Of a DNA stretch of 20,125 nt, positions 20,076 through 20,125 are shown piece after piece. Origin of the DNA: a virus; IMG/VR virus record IMGVR_UViG_3300043449_000850, positions 1 through 20,125 of that record; one strand, given 5' to 3'. The notes beneath the pieces are model-generated. The model ran no database searches. It saw only the letters and a list, made by a program, of their open reading frames with translations, and was not told the DNA's origin. Every line of letters starts with the position of its first letter. Within the stretch, counting starts at the first letter, position 1. The position numbers were made by a program, and so were the translations under genes.

Positions 20076-20125
20076 AGGTAACAAGACCACAACAAAAACG
20101 GACCAGACACAGACAAGCAACAATA
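20068..20125 (+). CDS. Start of another virion-operon gene (truncated by window)
   Basis: ATG 20068 follows GGAG seven bases upstream and runs open to the window edge, reading MGKGNKTTTKTDQTQTSNN. It overlaps the previous gene by eight bases. Thr/Gln/Lys-rich starts of this kind precede internal virion or tail proteins in related phages. Only 19 residues are visible, so the product cannot be named. Confidence 0.6.
   Translation, partial: MGKGNKTTTKTDQTQTSNN

Noticed and set aside
1-20125. CRISPR arrays, tRNA or rRNA genes, insertion sequences, integrase or attachment sites
   Set aside because: No regularly spaced repeats, no cloverleaf-like stretches, no transposase or integrase motifs were seen; the HTH at 1949-2116 lacks any recombinase catalytic part.

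Overview
The window is a stretch of a double-stranded DNA tailed-phage genome (or prophage). It is GC-rich and very densely packed, and most neighbouring genes overlap by 1-4 bases (ATGA, GTGA, TAATG junctions). The right half encodes a virion with a P22-type portal, an SU10-type major capsid protein, a neck adaptor, a propeller-like packaged-DNA-stabilisation-type protein and tail fibres. No tape-measure or contractile-sheath gene is visible, so a short-tailed (podovirus-like) particle is the best guess. The host cannot be read directly. Several proteins in the tail region carry Sec-type signal peptides, which points to a diderm host; an acidobacterium or proteobacterium would fit but is not shown.

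Layout. (1) 1-711, rightward: the 3' end of a DpdA-like (tRNA-guanine-transglycosylase superfamily) gene, suggesting 7-deazaguanine modification of phage DNA, followed by a small Cys-rich ORF. (2) 678-5108, leftward: an operon-like train of 16 small genes, almost all of unknown function. It includes a conserved Cys-rich phage protein (4365-5108), a CxxCxGxG zinc protein, a stand-alone HTH protein, a GGRW-motif protein and two single-span membrane peptides of 27 and 29 residues. (3) 5109-5280: a divergent control region with a rho-independent terminator pointing right. (4) 5281-6734, rightward: terminase small subunit candidate, an unknown gene, and a winged-helix/zinc-ribbon replication-type protein. 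(5) 6736-8160, leftward: terminase large subunit, transcribed against its neighbours. (6) 8161-8228: divergent terminase/portal control region with two tandem 20-bp palindromes overlapping a strong sigma70-type promoter. (7) 8229-20125, rightward: the virion operon. Its order is portal, small conserved protein, scaffold, major capsid protein, terminator, conserved small protein, glycosyltransferase, adaptor, four signal-peptide proteins (one a fibre with GIGTTTP repeats), tail fibre, Gly-rich fibre, stabilisation-type protein, two small conserved proteins, and the start of another virion gene.

How it fits together. The leftward small genes look like early takeover or replication accessory genes. 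The virion operon is late. The junction at 8161-8228 looks like a single switch controlling both the packaging ATPase and the structural operon. The most unusual sequence signals are: (a) two leftward genes whose Shine-Dalgarno sits in an identical 7-nt hairpin loop (UUUGGAG) closed by different but perfectly complementary 5-bp stems; (b) the tandem palindromic operator with a promoter that predicts a leaderless portal mRNA; (c) a cassette of four consecutive signal-peptide genes inserted among tail genes; and (d) a glycosyltransferase between capsid and neck genes. All functional assignments come from reading the translated sequence by eye. No database search was run.
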